DNA of 64,000 bases, taken from contig NZ_CP049259.1 of assembly GCF_011047315.1 (NCBI RefSeq), positions 186,001 to 250,000 on the forward strand. Direction: 5' to 3'. Below, in pieces: positions 54,515 through 62,770 of the stretch. The notes below the pieces were generated by a model that worked only from the letters and a program-made list of their open reading frames with translations, was not told where the DNA came from and did no database searches. The translations under genes were made by a program, and so were the position numbers. Position 1 is the first letter of the stretch. Every line of letters begins with the position of its first letter. The stretch is from Altererythrobacter sp. BO-6. GTDB lineage: Bacteria > Pseudomonadota > Alphaproteobacteria > Sphingomonadales > Sphingomonadaceae.

Positions 54515-55162
54515 CTAATAGGCGTATTGGCCAGAGACATTGCCCGGCGGGGCATAGCGGCACACCAGGTAATCCCAGTTTCCGCCAGTCGCCAGCCCGC
54601 AGCCGAGCCGCGTCGTACTGCGCCAGATGATCTGGGTGTAATGGCCCACATCCTGCCAGTTGCCGGTGCTGCTGACATATGGAAACCGGTCATGGAGGTA
54701 ATATTGCTTCTCGCCAATCCATGCGCCGACCATGGACTGGTGGGAAAACCGGCTCGCGGTCCCGGCCCACAGGTTTTCGCCCTGCCCCGGTCGTGACGTG
54801 GACGGGCTGTGCGCGAACACCGCGCTTACGGCCATTTCCTGCGCATAGGCTAACGCCTGCCGGTTGAGATCGGGATCGAGCACCAGGTCGGGAATTCCCA
54901 GCGTGCGCCGCTCCCGGTTATGCTCTGCCAGCATGACTTGCAGCATCTGGTCCTGCCCAGTGGTTGTCCCGCCAGTAGGGGGCGGCGTCGGCGTGGGCGT
55001 GGGACTTGGCGTCGGTACCGGCGTGGGGCTTGGCGATGGCGTTGGTGACGGCAGGCCTGCCGTGAGGTTGCCGGAAGAGCTCGCCGGGCTATCGCCTCCA
55101 CCGCAACCGGCCAGCACCAAAGTCAGCGCAATGAGGGACGCGCCCAATGAGCGCCGCGCCAT
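54515..55162 (-). CDS. CAP-domain lipoprotein with Pro/Thr linker
   Basis: A 215-residue secreted CAP/SCP-like protein. The signal peptide ends in lipobox LAGC, so it is probably lipid-anchored. A Pro/Ser/Thr repeat linker (about residues 40-70) leads to the CAP domain with HNRERRTLGIPDL, FAHSP, GENLWAG, and the diagnostic GHYTQIIW followed by YLVCRYAPPGN. Its ATG overlaps the stop of the paralog upstream (TGATG). The family includes secreted proteins of unknown biochemical action. Confidence 0.9.
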   Translation of the reverse strand: MARRSLGASLIALTLVLAGCGGGDSPASSSGNLTAGLPSPTPSPSPTPVPTPSPTPTPTPPPTGGTTTGQDQMLQVMLAEHNRERRTLGIPDLVLDPDLNRQALAYAQEMAVSAVFAHSPSTSRPGQGENLWAGTASRFSHQSMVGAWIGEKQYYLHDRFPYVSSTGNWQDVGHYTQIIWRSTTRLGCGLATGGNWDYLVCRYAPPGNVSGQYAY

Positions 55163-55692
55163 CAGCGGATTTCCTGCCCATAGGTATTGCCCGCCGGCCA
55201 ATAGCGGCAGACGAGGAAATCGTCGCTGTCGTTGCGTGCGACCGCGCAGCCGACTTCGCGCGTGCCCGGCCACACGACCTGGGTGTAATGCCCAACATCG
55301 CGCCAGTTGCCGGTGTGCGAGACATGCGGGAAGGTTCCGGCGCGGAAGTGGCGCTTTTCCCCGGCAAAGGCAGCGACCATGAAGCTGGCGGAATAGGCCC
55401 CGGCGCTGCCCATCCACAGGTTCTCACCCGCGCCGCCGCGCTCGTCGTTCGAGGCGTGGCGCATGCGCCCTTCGCTCGCCAGGGTACGTGCCCATTGCTG
55501 TGCTTCGCTGGCGAGTCTCGGGCTCCAGCGCAGCGGCTCCGCGCCGAATTCGCTCCGCTCAATATTATGCGCCTGAAGAAGTTCGGCAGCGAAGCGGTTC
55601 GAAGGTGCGCCCTCCTCCGCTTCGCCGCCGTTGGCAACCGTTGATGCCGCGACAGCCATTGCTGCCATCACCAGGGTGCGACCCAATGTCAT
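55162..55692 (-). CDS. CAP-domain secreted protein, paralog of the next gene
   Basis: A 176-residue protein with a signal peptide (VMAAMAVAASTVANG) and one CAP domain: HNIERSEFGAEPL, MRHAS, GENLWMGS, GHYTQVVW and FLVCRYWPAGN. It lacks the lipobox and linker of its neighbour. The two domains match in order and spacing, so they look like a tandem duplication. The pair sits on the minus strand between rdgB and hemW, which are usually adjacent in relatives. Confidence 0.9.
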   Translation of the reverse strand: MTLGRTLVMAAMAVAASTVANGGEAEEGAPSNRFAAELLQAHNIERSEFGAEPLRWSPRLASEAQQWARTLASEGRMRHASNDERGGAGENLWMGSAGAYSASFMVAAFAGEKRHFRAGTFPHVSHTGNWRDVGHYTQVVWPGTREVGCAVARNDSDDFLVCRYWPAGNTYGQEIR

Positions 55693-55881
55693 GAACGGAA
55701 CCTTTGCCTTTAGTCCTCAATATTGGCTGAAACAGACCGGTAAACGCGCGTTAGTCAAACCGGCTCGGCGCGGCCTGGGCACGGGTAAAGCCGGGGCGTG
55801 GGATTGGCCGGACGGATCGCATGCGCTGTGGAAAGCTCGCCATCGTTGGCTTTTCGCGCGCCGCCGATTAAGTGCCGCAGC

Positions 55882-57033
55882 GTGGCACGCGCACTCTACA
55901 TCCATTGGCCCTTCTGCCTGAAGAAATGCCCCTATTGCGACTTCAACAGCCATGTCCGCGATCGCGTGGATGCGGATGCGTGGCAGGCGGCATTGCTGGC
56001 CGACATGCAGCATGAGGCGGCGGTTGCGGGTGGCGAGCACCTGCATTCGATCTTCTTCGGCGGCGGCACGCCCTCGCTGATGCCGCCGGCACTTGTGGCG
56101 GCACTGCTGCAGGAGGCGGAGCGGCTGTGGGGCTTCGATCCCGATATCGAGATCACGCTGGAGGCAAACCCATCCTCGGTCGAAGCGGCGAATTTCGCGG
56201 AGCTGGCCAAGGCGGGCGTGAACCGTGTTTCGCTGGGTATCCAGTCGCTTGAAGACGATACCTTGCAATTCCTCGGGCGCTTGCACGGGGTGGACGAAGC
56301 CCTGCAGGCGATCGCCACTGCACAGCGCCATTTCGCGAGGGTCAGCATCGACCTGATCTACGCCCGGCCCGGACAAACGCCTGAGATGTGGCAGGAAGAG
56401 TTGGCGCGAGCGCTTGCGCTCGGCACCGATCACCAGTCGCTCTACCAGCTGACGATCGAGCCCAACACGCGCTTTGCCACCGATGTCCGGCGTGGCGCCT
56501 TCACCCCGCTCGATGACGATCCGGCGGCGGACCTTTACGCGCTGACGCAGGAGATGACCGCCGCCGCTGGCCTCCCCGCCTACGAGATCAGCAACCATGC
56601 AAGGCCGGGGCAGGAAAGCCGCCACAACCTCACCTATTGGCGCTATCAGGACTATTGCGGGATCGGCCCTGGCGCGCACGGGCGGCGCATTGGCGCGGCC
56701 ACTGAACGCCACAAGAAGCCTGAGAACTACCTCGCAGCGGTCGAAGCGGGAGGTCATGGCATCAAGACAGAACGACCGCTTGGCGCCGCCGAACAGGCCT
56801 CCGAAGCGCTGCTGGTGGGCTTGCGCCTGACCGAGGGTGTCGACCTTGCGTCGCTCGCCCGTCGCTTCGGCTTCCGCGCATCCGAACTGGTCAATGGACC
56901 CAAGGTCAACCTCTACAAGCGCAAGGGGCTGGTCTGGGAAGATCGCGGGCTGATCGGCGTGACCGCGGCCGGAATGCCGCTGCTCGATGCGCTGCTGGGA
57001 GAGATCGTCGGCGATGGACTGGTCAGCGCATGA
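55882..57033 (+). CDS. hemW: Radical-SAM heme chaperone HemW
   Basis: A 383-residue protein related to coproporphyrinogen oxidase HemN but thought to load heme into respiratory enzymes. The N-terminus LYIHWPFCLKKCPYCDF carries the CxxxCxxC cluster motif. FFGGGTPSLM, EANPSSVEAANF, RVSLGIQSL and HNLTYWRYQDYCGIGPGAH are typical. I chose the GTG at 55882 because the family starts right before LYIHWPFC; the frame is open to 55798. Its stop overlaps the xerC ATG. Confidence 0.93.
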   Translation: MARALYIHWPFCLKKCPYCDFNSHVRDRVDADAWQAALLADMQHEAAVAGGEHLHSIFFGGGTPSLMPPALVAALLQEAERLWGFDPDIEITLEANPSSVEAANFAELAKAGVNRVSLGIQSLEDDTLQFLGRLHGVDEALQAIATAQRHFARVSIDLIYARPGQTPEMWQEELARALALGTDHQSLYQLTIEPNTRFATDVRRGAFTPLDDDPAADLYALTQEMTAAAGLPAYEISNHARPGQESRHNLTYWRYQDYCGIGPGAHGRRIGAATERHKKPENYLAAVEAGGHGIKTERPLGAAEQASEALLVGLRLTEGVDLASLARRFGFRASELVNGPKVNLYKRKGLVWEDRGLIGVTAAGMPLLDALLGEIVGDGLVSA

Positions 57034-57929
57034 GCGCAGGCGACCTCCTCGAAAGCTGGCGCAACGAGCTAACCAATGCGCGCCGCCGCAGCCCGCATAC
57101 GGTGCGCGCCTATCTGGGCTGTGCCGACCGCTTGTTGAAAGCGTGCGATCTCAGCGATTGGGACGCGGTGGCAAGGCTCGAAGCGCATGATTTGCGCCGT
57201 CACCTGGCCGAACGCCGCGCCGAGGGCATCGCCAATGCCAGCGCCGCGCGCGAGCTCTCCGCGCTCAAGGCCTTCATCGCCTTTGCACGGGCGCAAGCGG
57301 GTGATCCCGATCCCGCCGCGCCGCGTTTGCGGGGACCAAGGGTCAAGAAAGGCCTGCCCCGCCCCGTCACTCCCGATGAAGCGAGTAATCTTGCCGATCT
57401 GGTCGGCGAAAGCGCCGCGGAAGGCTGGATCGGCACCCGCGACCGGGCGGTGCTGCTGCTGCTGTACGGCTCGGGGCTACGCATTGCCGAAGCGCTCTCG
57501 CTCAAGGGGCGCGATGTGCCTTTGGGCGAAGTGCTGCAGGTTACCGGCAAGGGCGGCAAGCAGCGGCTCGTACCGATCCTCCCGATCACGCGTGATGCTG
57601 TGGCCGAATATTGCGCGCAATGCCCCTGGCCGCTCGGCCCGAACGAGCCGCTGTTTCGCGGCGCCAAGGGCGGGCCCCTGAGCCCCGGCCTTATCCAGAA
57701 GGCGACCGCGCAGGCGCGCCGCGCGCTGGGCCTGCCCGAAACCGCCACGCCGCACGCGCTGCGGCACAGCTTTGCCACGCATCTGCTGGGAGCGGGAGCC
57801 GATCTCAGGAGCCTGCAGGAATTGCTCGGCCACGCTTCGCTGGGGTCGACGCAGATCTACACCAAGGTCGATGCGGCGGCGATGCTGGAAAACTACCGTG
57901 ATGCGCATCCACGGGCGAAGAAGCGGTGA
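57030..57929 (+). CDS. xerC: Tyrosine recombinase XerC-like
   Basis: A 299-residue integrase-fold recombinase of the Xer type used to resolve chromosome dimers at dif. The N-terminal SAM-like domain begins with SWRNELTNARRRSPHTVRAY. The catalytic set is Arg in GSGLRIAEAL, His-x-x-Arg in HALRHSFATHLL, His in LLGHASL and Tyr in STQIYTKVD. Its length and position next to hemW fit the housekeeping gene more than a mobile integrase. The accessory segment begins right after its stop. Confidence 0.92.
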   Translation: MSAGDLLESWRNELTNARRRSPHTVRAYLGCADRLLKACDLSDWDAVARLEAHDLRRHLAERRAEGIANASAARELSALKAFIAFARAQAGDPDPAAPRLRGPRVKKGLPRPVTPDEASNLADLVGESAAEGWIGTRDRAVLLLLYGSGLRIAEALSLKGRDVPLGEVLQVTGKGGKQRLVPILPITRDAVAEYCAQCPWPLGPNEPLFRGAKGGPLSPGLIQKATAQARRALGLPETATPHALRHSFATHLLGAGADLRSLQELLGHASLGSTQIYTKVDAAAMLENYRDAHPRAKKR

Positions 57930-57939
57930 TTCAAACAAA

Positions 57940-57977
57940 AGCGGTCGTTCCGCTAACGACCCAACTACAGACATTCT
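57940..57977 (+). repeat. Dispersed hairpin repeat, copy 1
   Basis: AGCGG-TCGTT-CCGCT forms a small hairpin, followed by AACGACCCA and, after a few variable bases, GACATT. Related copies occur at 62531, 62634, 62685 and partly at the window end. It marks the left edge of the accessory segment. The rest of the gap to 58150 shows nothing I can name. Confidence 0.7.
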
Positions 57978-58150
57978 GTCGCTATGTGGAAAGCGGCTAT
58001 TCTCTAATTAGACGATTTCCGATGCGTCAACCGACGACTGGCAAGAATGGAAGCGCATGAATAAAATAGCACAGTCGCGAGAGTGGTGAGGTCCTCAATG
58101 CGCTTGAGGGTACTATCGCGAAAATTATGGAAGTAAGTTCCGGCATGCCC

Positions 58151-59839
58151 TCATTTCGAAGGGGCCTTACTTTTGCTTGTTACATCAGATGAAGTTCCGA
58201 GCGTTGAAAAGGCCAGCCACTCGTTGAGGCGCGTCTTCACCTTCGGTGCCATGGGCAAGCTTCCTACCAATCCACCGATGTCATCCTTTGCCATACGAGG
58301 ATTGTCGCGCAGCTGCTTAAGCGCGGATCGCGCGATCTCAACTTCACCCGACCTACTCGCAAGGGCAGCCCTTAGGAGCAAAAGCAGCGGTTGTCTCTGG
58401 GCGAATTGTTCAAGATGGACCATATGCTGGCCCGCTTCAGCGACATCATCTCGCATCATTGCCGCCACGAAGTGACCAGCATGCTCCCATGGCAACGCAA
58501 CGCCTTCCTCGTCATCGAGTACGCGAAGAATTTTCTCACCTTCGGGATTGTCAGACATGATCAGGAAAGTTGCAACGATGCCAACGATGACTCGGTTATC
58601 CGGAGCGGCAGCCAAAGCACTTTCTGCGGACTGGTTCGCAAGAATGCGGTTTCCGAGCAAGACGTGAGCCCGCAACTGAAGAAAGTACAGGCTTGCATCT
58701 TGCGGATGAAGTGCAACCGCACGGTTGGCAATGCTAAGCGCGCTGCTCAGAAGCTCGTCTCGGTCACCCGGAAATGCCGTCACCACTGCCCTGTCGAGCA
58801 GCGTCCAGCCATATAGAAATGAAGCGATGGAGTCGCCGGGAGATTGTTCATACCAATCGCTCGCGCACCGGACCAAATCGTCATCGCCAATCGTGTTGAA
58901 TGTCTGAAGTCCCTCGGTAAAGCGCAGCCAGCAGCCATAAGGCGAGCTTGCGCCCAAGTCCCTTCCTCTGTTCAAACTCGTAATGACGCCGCCAGGTGAA
59001 GCTATAGCGGTGGAGATGAATTTTATGCTGCGTTTCGCTTCTTGCGAGTTTGAAGCCGAAAAGCTTTGAAGCCAAACGACTTCGCCGGTCGCTTCTTCGA
59101 CCAATCGGGCCTGAACCGCACGATTTGACTCTTCATCGCTGAACAGCAAACGCAGACTGAAATCGGCTGGACCGCCCTCGTTCACCAGTAACCGGATACC
59201 TGTGTAGTCGCTGAGCGCGCTCGTCAAAAACGATCGATAGAGCCGTTGGCTTTCATCGGGTTGCGGAGACGAACCATCCAGATTCTCGATGTTGATGGTA
59301 AGCCGAGGGAAGTCTGAAGTCGTCCAGTTTTCCGTCTCATCGTCGTCGGAACCGAAATAGAAATATGAAGTGGCGACCCCTGACACTAACATCACCAAAG
59401 CAATAGCCCATGTCCATACACCGCGTGCGATCTTGCCCCGTGGGTCGGGATTGCCGGTGGCTGGCGCATCGCGATCCTCGCTAGGCTCTGAAAGTTCGTC
59501 AATCGGATGCTTCAGAAGCTGAACTCGATATGTGCCAGAATCAACGTGGATCGCGTCTCGCTCGGGCCGCGCAGCATAATAGGTTGCAAGCACCCTCCTT
59601 AAGCGTGCAACTGCAACCCTGGCATAGGTATCTGCATCGCTCGATTCTTCGCCTGTTTTCCCGAGCGCATCTGTCGCGATAGTAAACGATTTGACGTGCA
59701 CTTTCTTCTCGGTCATTTCGAAAAGGTATTTCAATAGTCGAGCCATTACCGGCGACCGTTGGAATACGTCGTCCTTGAGGAGTGCATTAATTTCCCGCTC
59801 AATCTCATTCATCTCTGATTTGTGGGATGAAGCGTCCAA
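58151..59839 (-). CDS. Membrane-anchored winged-helix regulator with TPR-like C-terminus
   Basis: A 562-residue protein. The N-terminal 120 residues (SPVMARLLKYLFEM, KSFTIATDALG, ADTYARVAVARLRRVL, IHVDSGTYRVQL) match the winged-helix-like module found at the start of many alphaproteobacterial TPR and cyclase regulators. One membrane helix lies near residue 145 (WAIALVMLVSGVATSYFYF). The remaining ~380 residues, probably periplasmic, hold an alpha-beta region and TPR-like helices (YGWTLLDRAV, SIANRAVALHPQDASLYFLQ). The topology recalls CadC/ToxR one-component regulators. Target genes are unknown, but an FNR-type box lies upstream. Confidence 0.72.
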   Translation of the reverse strand: MDASSHKSEMNEIEREINALLKDDVFQRSPVMARLLKYLFEMTEKKVHVKSFTIATDALGKTGEESSDADTYARVAVARLRRVLATYYAARPERDAIHVDSGTYRVQLLKHPIDELSEPSEDRDAPATGNPDPRGKIARGVWTWAIALVMLVSGVATSYFYFGSDDDETENWTTSDFPRLTINIENLDGSSPQPDESQRLYRSFLTSALSDYTGIRLLVNEGGPADFSLRLLFSDEESNRAVQARLVEEATGEVVWLQSFSASNSQEAKRSIKFISTAIASPGGVITSLNRGRDLGASSPYGCWLRFTEGLQTFNTIGDDDLVRCASDWYEQSPGDSIASFLYGWTLLDRAVVTAFPGDRDELLSSALSIANRAVALHPQDASLYFLQLRAHVLLGNRILANQSAESALAAAPDNRVIVGIVATFLIMSDNPEGEKILRVLDDEEGVALPWEHAGHFVAAMMRDDVAEAGQHMVHLEQFAQRQPLLLLLRAALASRSGEVEIARSALKQLRDNPRMAKDDIGGLVGSLPMAPKVKTRLNEWLAFSTLGTSSDVTSKSKAPSK

Positions 59840-59955
59840 GCATTAGCTCCTCAAATTCCTCGGGAATTGCGACCTGAGCATGCAACCAGGGCTCAAATCC
59901 TAAGTTTGTGCGGTAACTTCCGAACAAACATGGCCGATCCGGAGTTGCGGGAAAT

Positions 59956-59969
59956 TTGATATAAATCAA
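59956..59969. promoter_or_regulatory. FNR/FixK (Anr) box
   Basis: TTGAT-ATAA-ATCAA is a perfect inverted repeat matching the FNR/FixK/Anr consensus. It lies in the 470-base divergent gap, 117 bases before the winged-helix regulator start and about 340 bases before the PilZ gene. The rest of the gap (59840-60311) is AT-rich with no gene I can support. Confidence 0.7.
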
Positions 59970-60311
59970 CGATACACGGCATCTTGGACCTGTCCAAGCG
60001 AAAGCGGGCGTTTATCTGCAGCGCACATAAACGTATCTTTACTTAAGGCCTAAGGCTCAGATGCTTACGTGCTTTAGCGACTGTTAACATGACACCGTAT
60101 CACGCTGGTTGCACGGCTGCTCGATACTAAAACGACACTGTGACAACCTTTTAAATTCCGACGGACTGATGAATGCGCCTATCAAAGGCAACTGGGTGTC
60201 GCTCCGTGATGAAAGAGAATAACGAACCGAAATCGTCGTTGAACTTCGTCGGTTCCTCGAATCCTGGCTTTTTTTCGGAAGCGAAAGATACACATTTCAT
60301 AGTCCTGGCCT

Positions 60312-60965
60312 ATGAGCGCTAGGTTCGAAAGAGAAGACGAGCAGCGTCTTCGGCCGAGAACGGTAACTGTATACAAACCGGTTCTTGTCGAGACCGCTGA
60401 AGTTGCAGCTTTCTGTCTGCTAAGAGATATTTCACCCTCCGGAATGATGGCAAGGACATATGTGGAGTATGCAGAAGGCTCCGCGATCAAAGTTACATTT
60501 GGATGTGATCTTTCTGTCGAGGGCAAGGTCGTTTGGTCGCGGGATGCTCGCGTCGGTATCGAGTTCGACAAGTCAATCGATGTTCCACTCCTGCTTCAAC
60601 AATTGTCGATTGGATTACCTTCTGGCCTAAAGAGAAGATCGCCGCGCCTTCAGATCCGGACATTTGCTTATCTGTCGCTGACAGGTCGTCGTATGCCTGT
60701 CGAACTTATTGATATCTCTCAAAATGGTGTGAAAGTGAATGCGCCATATCTTCAGCCTGAAGACGAGGTGACAATCGAACTTAGCGGGATGTCCATGAAG
60801 AGGGCCACAGTGCGTTGGACGCACACTGGCTTTGCTGGATTGAAATTCCAAGTTCCGCTCGACTTCAATCAGCTGGCTGAATGGGTGATCGAGCAGCAGA
60901 TACGCAAAGATAACGATACTGCACCATCGCCGCAGCAAACCAAGCAACGGGCGAACCGGATATGA
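60312..60965 (+). CDS. Double PilZ-domain protein
   Basis: A 217-residue soluble protein with two c-di-GMP-binding PilZ domains. The first has RLRPR and DISPSG (the RxxxR and D/NxSxxG motifs) and the second has RRSPR and DISQNG. Both motifs are complete in both domains, so both should bind ligand. No effector domain is attached. The stop overlaps the start of the response regulator gene (ATGATG), so the two are coupled and may work together. Confidence 0.88.
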   Translation: MSARFEREDEQRLRPRTVTVYKPVLVETAEVAAFCLLRDISPSGMMARTYVEYAEGSAIKVTFGCDLSVEGKVVWSRDARVGIEFDKSIDVPLLLQQLSIGLPSGLKRRSPRLQIRTFAYLSLTGRRMPVELIDISQNGVKVNAPYLQPEDEVTIELSGMSMKRATVRWTHTGFAGLKFQVPLDFNQLAEWVIEQQIRKDNDTAPSPQQTKQRANRI

Positions 60966-61609
60966 TGGTTCAACGTTGCCTGGTCGTTGATCCTGAGCCG
61001 AACCGGCGCGCGCTGGTTTGCAAACAACTTTGGGAAGTTGCTGTCGATGTTGAGCAGTTCAAGTGGATTAAGGAAGTCGAACCCGAAAGCCTCGAAAATG
61101 CAACATTGTTCGTTTCGGATCAGGGAGAAGCGGTCGCCTCGATTGTGCAGCTGGTGGTGGAAAATTTGGTAAGCATTCCCATCATTGCCTATTCGGAAGA
61201 TCCTGAGATTGATCGAGTTGTGCAGACAATAAAGGTCGGTGCGGATAGTTATTTGGCCTGGCCATTCGCAATTGAACAGATTCTAACAGTTTTCAAAAAG
61301 ATCGAGTGCCAAGTGGCTAGGTCATTAGGCAATAAGCGCTTGGAGGCCATGGCGAAACAACTGATCAAGCAGCTCACGAAACGTGAGAGGGAGATCTTGA
61401 GCGGCGTTATTCATGGATGGTCAAACCAACAAATCGGCGCAGCTCTCGGAATTAGCGCTCGAACAGTCGAGATTCATCGCGCGAACGTGATCAAAAAGCT
61501 TGGCGCTAGAAACTCTGCTTCGGCAGTAAAGATTGCTCTTGATGCAGGCTTCAATGACACGCCTAGATTGCAGAGCTCCTCCGAAGACTGTTCGGCCGGA
61601 GCTGCGTGA
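60962..61609 (+). CDS. LuxR-family regulator with atypical receiver-like domain
   Basis: A 215-residue FixJ/NarL-like regulator. The C-terminal helix-turn-helix is clear (LTKREREILSGVIHGWSNQQIGAALGISARTVEIHRANVIKKLG). The N-terminal 120 residues resemble a receiver: VVDPEPN at the acidic pocket, possible Asp in LFVSDQG, and Ser in AYSED. The conserved Lys before Pro is replaced by Trp (YLAWPF). Phosphorylation by the normal mechanism is therefore doubtful. No partner kinase is nearby. It follows the double PilZ gene with overlapping start and stop. Confidence 0.82.
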   Translation: MMVQRCLVVDPEPNRRALVCKQLWEVAVDVEQFKWIKEVEPESLENATLFVSDQGEAVASIVQLVVENLVSIPIIAYSEDPEIDRVVQTIKVGADSYLAWPFAIEQILTVFKKIECQVARSLGNKRLEAMAKQLIKQLTKREREILSGVIHGWSNQQIGAALGISARTVEIHRANVIKKLGARNSASAVKIALDAGFNDTPRLQSSSEDCSAGAA

Positions 61610-61668
61610 CTACCTATACCTGAAAAACCTAAGATCAGATTGTTAATTTACTGCAGGCGGAGGCTTCT

Positions 61669-61785
61669 ATGGTCAGGGGTCTAAGTATGCCCCAGTCATA
61701 TCGCATGAAGCAGGAAGATTGGACGAATCTGTGGTTCAATACTGCCGCAATCGAACAGCTCCGCACGCTTTGTAATTATGCCTAG
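61669..61785 (+). CDS. Small ORF of 38 codons with a strong ribosome site
   Basis: GGCGGAGG precedes the ATG at 61669 by about five bases. The frame encodes a 38-residue peptide containing MPQSYRMKQEDWTNLWFNTA and stops at TAG 61783-61785. No family is recognised. Support is the ribosome site alone, so it may not be expressed. Confidence 0.4.
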   Translation: MVRGLSMPQSYRMKQEDWTNLWFNTAAIEQLRTLCNYA

Positions 61786-61959
61786 AGCGCACGCGGAAAC
61801 TTTGGAGCGTCCGCTTTCCACCCCACTCGCGGCTAAATTCACACCTCCCATCGCACCCAGAGAGCCGAATGTCGGCTAATCTCGCGCGAAGCCTGAAAGC
61901 AGACCAGCCGCAAGCGACCCGGCGACTGGCACCCAACTTCCGACCAAAGGAGGCAAAAT

Positions 61960-61995
61960 ATGGTCGAGCAGAAGCGAGTGTTTAGAGCAACTTAA
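61960..61995 (+). other. Possible 11-residue leader peptide before the PilZ gene
   Basis: A perfect AAAGGAGG site lies five bases before ATG 61960. The frame reads MVEQKRVFRAT and stops at TAA 61993-61995, 35 bases before the PilZ-TM gene. It may be a leader peptide or a chance match. The rest of 61610-62030 shows nothing else. Confidence 0.35.
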
Positions 61996-62030
61996 CCTGA
62001 CAATGGTCCAAGGGAGCATGGAGATTTCTC

Positions 62031-62516
62031 ATGCTGCCTAAAGTTGCTCAAATTTCGTCACCTGCCGTTTCTGTCGACAGACGCAGCGCCGAACGGCGCG
62101 TTATCACGTTTGGCTTTGACGCCTATGACGCCCAAAGCAACTCGCGCATTGTCATACTGAACTTGTCTCGAACAGGCATGCTCTTGCAAACGTCGGCAGA
62201 TCTCCAAGTCGGCGAGAAATTTCAGATCGAAATTCCGGAAGCAGGGCTGGTTGAAGCCAAGATCATGAGGCGCAACGGCGATCAGTTCGGCGCCATGTTC
62301 GATAGTCCAATCACTCAGGCAGCATTGAGTGCGGTGCTCCTGGCGTCCCCTGCGGGCCCGCCCAGCTTAGACCAAGAGCAGATTGAGTCAGCTCGGCGCA
62401 GCTATCCAAGCTACGACCCAGTCCCAGAATGGCTGATCTGGAGTGTCTTAGCCTTCACCGCTCTCGTGACTGTGCTTTTTGTTTACGCACTGTCATTCTT
62501 GCCAATCGTCGGCTGA
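62031..62516 (+). CDS. PilZ-domain protein with C-terminal membrane helix
   Basis: A 161-residue protein. The PilZ motifs are RSAER (RxxxR) near residue 20 and NLSRTG (D/NxSxxG), both complete. A Pro/Ser linker leads to one C-terminal membrane helix (WLIWSVLAFTALVTVLFVYALSF). The PilZ part should face the cytoplasm and the protein may act as a c-di-GMP-responsive adaptor at the inner membrane. It is the third PilZ domain within 2.2 kb. Confidence 0.86.
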   Translation: MLPKVAQISSPAVSVDRRSAERRVITFGFDAYDAQSNSRIVILNLSRTGMLLQTSADLQVGEKFQIEIPEAGLVEAKIMRRNGDQFGAMFDSPITQAALSAVLLASPAGPPSLDQEQIESARRSYPSYDPVPEWLIWSVLAFTALVTVLFVYALSFLPIVG

Positions 62517-62530
62517 GGCATCGATTATTG

Positions 62531-62568
62531 AGCGGACCAGAAATCGTCCGCTTCCCACCCAAAAGCGG
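62531..62568 (+). repeat. Dispersed hairpin repeat, copy 2
   Basis: AGCGGAC (62531-62537) and GTCCGCT (62546-62552) form a perfect 7-bp stem with loop CAGAAATC, followed by TCCCACCCAAAAGCGG. It is the best-paired copy of the family in this window. Confidence 0.7.
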
Positions 62569-62633
62569 CCTCTAATCGTTCGCAGGCGCTATCCTGAAAG
62601 CGGTCTGGCAGCTTTGCCTCGCGATCCGAGAAA

Positions 62634-62669
62634 AGCAGACGATCTGCTAACGACCCACAATCGGACATT
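62634..62669 (+). repeat. Dispersed hairpin repeat, copy 3
   Basis: AGCAGA-CGA-TCTGCT forms a 6-bp stem, then AACGACCCA and GACATT follow as in copy 1. The stem changed at both arms relative to copy 1, so the pairing is kept. Confidence 0.7.
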
Positions 62670-62684
62670 AAGGTGTTGAAAATC

Positions 62685-62720
62685 GGGAACGTCCGCAAAC
62701 GACCCAATTGCAGTCATTCG
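62685..62720 (+). repeat. Dispersed repeat, copy 4 (degenerate stem)
   Basis: GGGAACGTCCGC is followed by AAACGACCCA and CAGTCATT. The conserved 3' part matches copy 1; the stem is weak. It ends 50 bases before the acetyltransferase gene. Confidence 0.65.
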
Positions 62721-62770
62721 TTTCTTCGTGCGATGTTCGATGCTTTGAACATTATTAAGGACCCGAAGCG

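Noticed and set aside
57030..57929. Mobile-element integrase marking a genomic island
   Set aside because: Its size, motifs and coupling to hemW fit housekeeping XerC; no att-like duplication was found.
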